Assembly (NCBI GenBank): GCA_028564675.1
Contig: JAOVVO010000004.1
Location: forward strand, 248,001-312,000
Origin: Onchocerca lupi
Taxonomy: Eukaryota; Nematoda; Chromadorea; Rhabditida; Onchocercidae
Length of the DNA stretch: 64,000 bases
Reading direction: 5' to 3'
Part shown: positions 62,224 through 64,000 of the stretch, piece by piece
Layout of the letters: every line of letters begins with the position of its first letter
How positions within the stretch are numbered: the first letter of the stretch is position 1
The notes under the pieces: generated by a model
The model's input: the letters and a program-made list of their open reading frames with translations, nothing else
The model's database searches: none
Told to the model about the DNA's origin: nothing
Made by a program: the position numbers and the translations under genes

Positions 62224-64000
62224 ATGGAAATTGCACAGACGAGCTTCTCTCGGCTACCTGTTCATTTCATTACCTACTTCACTTTCATTACTAATGCTAT
62301 TTGTACCGGTAAGATCACTGACAAATTCCTTTGAAGAAGAATTTTTCAAATATTTATGAAATTTAAGTCGAAAAAATATGAAATATTAATTAGCAAAGCT
62401 AATTATAACACAACGATACTATATGAAAATTTGGGTACTTGTCTTCCAGGACATTCTAACCGTTCTCCATATTTAGACTGCTCTAGTTCTGCCTAAAATA
62501 TATTGATCTGAAATTTTGGATCATTTTACAATAACCATACATAAAGTATGATCATTAGATGTAGGAACGAACCGTTTGGATGCATGCAAATGCAGGTCTG
62601 CCAATTTCGGCATTGATGTTGCAGCTGGTGAACTAAAAAGTCCCGGTTATCCTGCTAGTTACTGCAACAACTTAAATTGTAAATATGAGGTTTGTGTCTG
62701 TTTTTTTTTTTTTTTTTTGTTTTGAATTTGAGAGTTAGAAATTTATTGAAATAAAAAAAATATAAATATAAAAGGAATTTAAATGCAGTAAGGCGGAAAA
62801 CTTCTCCAAACGATTGTCTCTCCAAATTTGTTAATGTATTCCTTTGATTATGTCAAAAAATTACTGATCAGACAATTTTTAGATAGATGCAGTTCCGGGT
62901 CAAGCAGTCCATTTGTCAATCGTTTCATTTGAAACAGAGCTACGACATGATTTTCTTGAGATTCATCAAACATTCGTTTTTGCGAATACTCAATATTCGG
63001 CGCGTATTGCCACGTATGTAACTTGCAGAAAATTTCTTCATATTTCTATTTTGTTTATTATTGTTTGTTTTCTTTTTTTTTTTTTTAAATATTCCTTGCA
63101 GAAAGGGCAGACCATATTTTACAACTAAAAAATGGCTCTTTAGTTGAAAAACTAAAATCTGTTTGGTTTCGTTCCATAATTCGAGAGTGATGGCAGTTAA
63201 TTAGCATGGAGATGTTCAGGAACATATATGACCAGTTTTGAAAATTGAAATGATTGGCATTCATATGCTTCATAGTTAATAAGCATTGTACTGAATTATA
63301 GGGCAGATTTTTAAATCATCTTGATGATTGATTGACAATAAATTGAATAAATTAAACGCCAAAGAGTTAAATTTCGTGTAAATTTTCACTGCCCATCAAC
63401 TTAATGAAAGTTTTGTCAAATAAATATAAAAAATTTAGGCTGTCGGGAAAAGAAATCGGTTGGCCATCATTTACATCTTCTATCAGTAGTGGTTTCATTT
63501 TGAAATTTGTCACTGACAGTACAGAAACATTCGTTGGTTTTCATGCTCGCTTCTACAGGATTAATACTACTTCATTAAGTACATTTTGATAATTAACTTC
63601 TGTTTTTCTGCAAAAGAATAATATTTCAAAACTTGGACCGCTTCTTCTGTCATAACAAAGTTATCTTGATTAATTAATGGATTACAGATTAACCTTGATT
63701 TAAATTACTTCAATTCAGTCACATTGACTTCTATGCGAAAAAAGAAACTTCGCCATGATTGTTTCATCTTGAATATTTGTAATTTTAACTAGTTAATCTT
63801 TTAATCCATCTCTATTTTTCCCATTAATAGTTTCAATAAAAAATTATTTATTCAAATGCCCAAATATTATTTTACTATAAATATTCTAAATATTTTCCAT
63901 TTTCGTCGATATGATTTTTATTTTTAACTTTAATTTCGATATTTCAAACTTTCTTATTACAGCTAATTCCTGTCCGATATTCTTTTACGAAGCGACAGGT
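62224..64000 (+). CDS. Secreted CUB-domain protein (5' part)
   Basis: Exons 62224-62308, 62565-62689, 62883-63013, 63439-63578, and 63963 onward past the window end. Phases join throughout. The first exon encodes a hydrophobic signal sequence (VHFITYFTFITNAICTG). Then comes a CUB domain: CKC, SANFGIDVAAGELKSPGYPA, SYCNNLNCKYEI, HLSIVSFETELRHDFLEIH, SSGFILKFVTDSTETFVGFH, and ARFYR. The GxxxSPGYP start, the paired Cys, the Asp-phi-hydrophobic strand and the F.A.FYR end are typical of CUB. The frame continues with SCPIFFYEATG, the start of a further extracellular segment. CUB domains are extracellular protein- or carbohydrate-binding modules; the specific function is unknown. The ATG was chosen because only this frame gives a signal peptide and the phase needed for the next exon. 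Confidence 0.82.

Noticed and set aside
1..64000. Lateral transfer from a bacterial endosymbiont (Wolbachia), CRISPR array, rRNA or tRNA genes
   Set aside because: I looked for intron-free bacterial-type frames, regular repeat-spacer arrays and clear cloverleaf or rRNA sequence and saw none.

Overview
The window is eukaryotic DNA, strongly A+T-rich (about two-thirds by eye), with many-exon genes, introns mostly 50-900 bp, TTTCAG-type acceptors, and acceptor-like sequences just upstream of several start codons that look like spliced-leader sites. Gene content and intron style suggest a nematode, most likely a spirurid/filarial species. The species call is inference. I saw no bacterial or Wolbachia-like gene, rRNA, tRNA or CRISPR array.

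Layout. (1) 1-7519 (+): 3' part of a secreted, EB-module, chitin-deacetylase-like protein whose NodB catalytic motifs look degenerate; one intron holds a MITE-like element. (2) 9079-14219 (-): a SCHIP1 (schwannomin-interacting protein 1) family gene, 7 exons. (3) 19099-29324 (+): a complete 26-exon PIKfyve/Fab1 lipid kinase (ppk-3 type), about 1523 aa, with two apparent GC-AG introns. (4) 30526-37399 (+): a complete 20-exon U2SURP/SR140 spliceosomal protein, about 903 aa. (5) 41153-41881 (+): an unrecognised 152-aa single-pass membrane protein. (6) 47770-50620 (+): a complete 6-exon MO25/CAB39, 336 aa. (7) 52852-54574 (-): a selenoprotein T homologue with Cys in place of Sec. (8) 55328-59969 (+): an angiomotin (AMOT) family coiled-coil protein, 13 exons, about 707 aa. 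(9) 62224-end (+): 5' part of a secreted CUB-domain protein.

The genes are housekeeping or signalling genes with separate roles: endosomal PI(3,5)P2 synthesis, splicing, LKB1/germinal-centre-kinase scaffolding, ER redox, and polarity/Hippo-type scaffolding. They do not form an evident pathway or operon. The closest pair, selt and amot, is divergent across about 750 bp that holds a cluster of TGATAA sites. The large intergenic stretches (14.2-19.1, 37.4-41.2, 41.9-47.8 kb) hold no gene I can support. Exon models were built by eye from frame continuity, splice sites and remembered family conservation; total lengths are sums of those exons.
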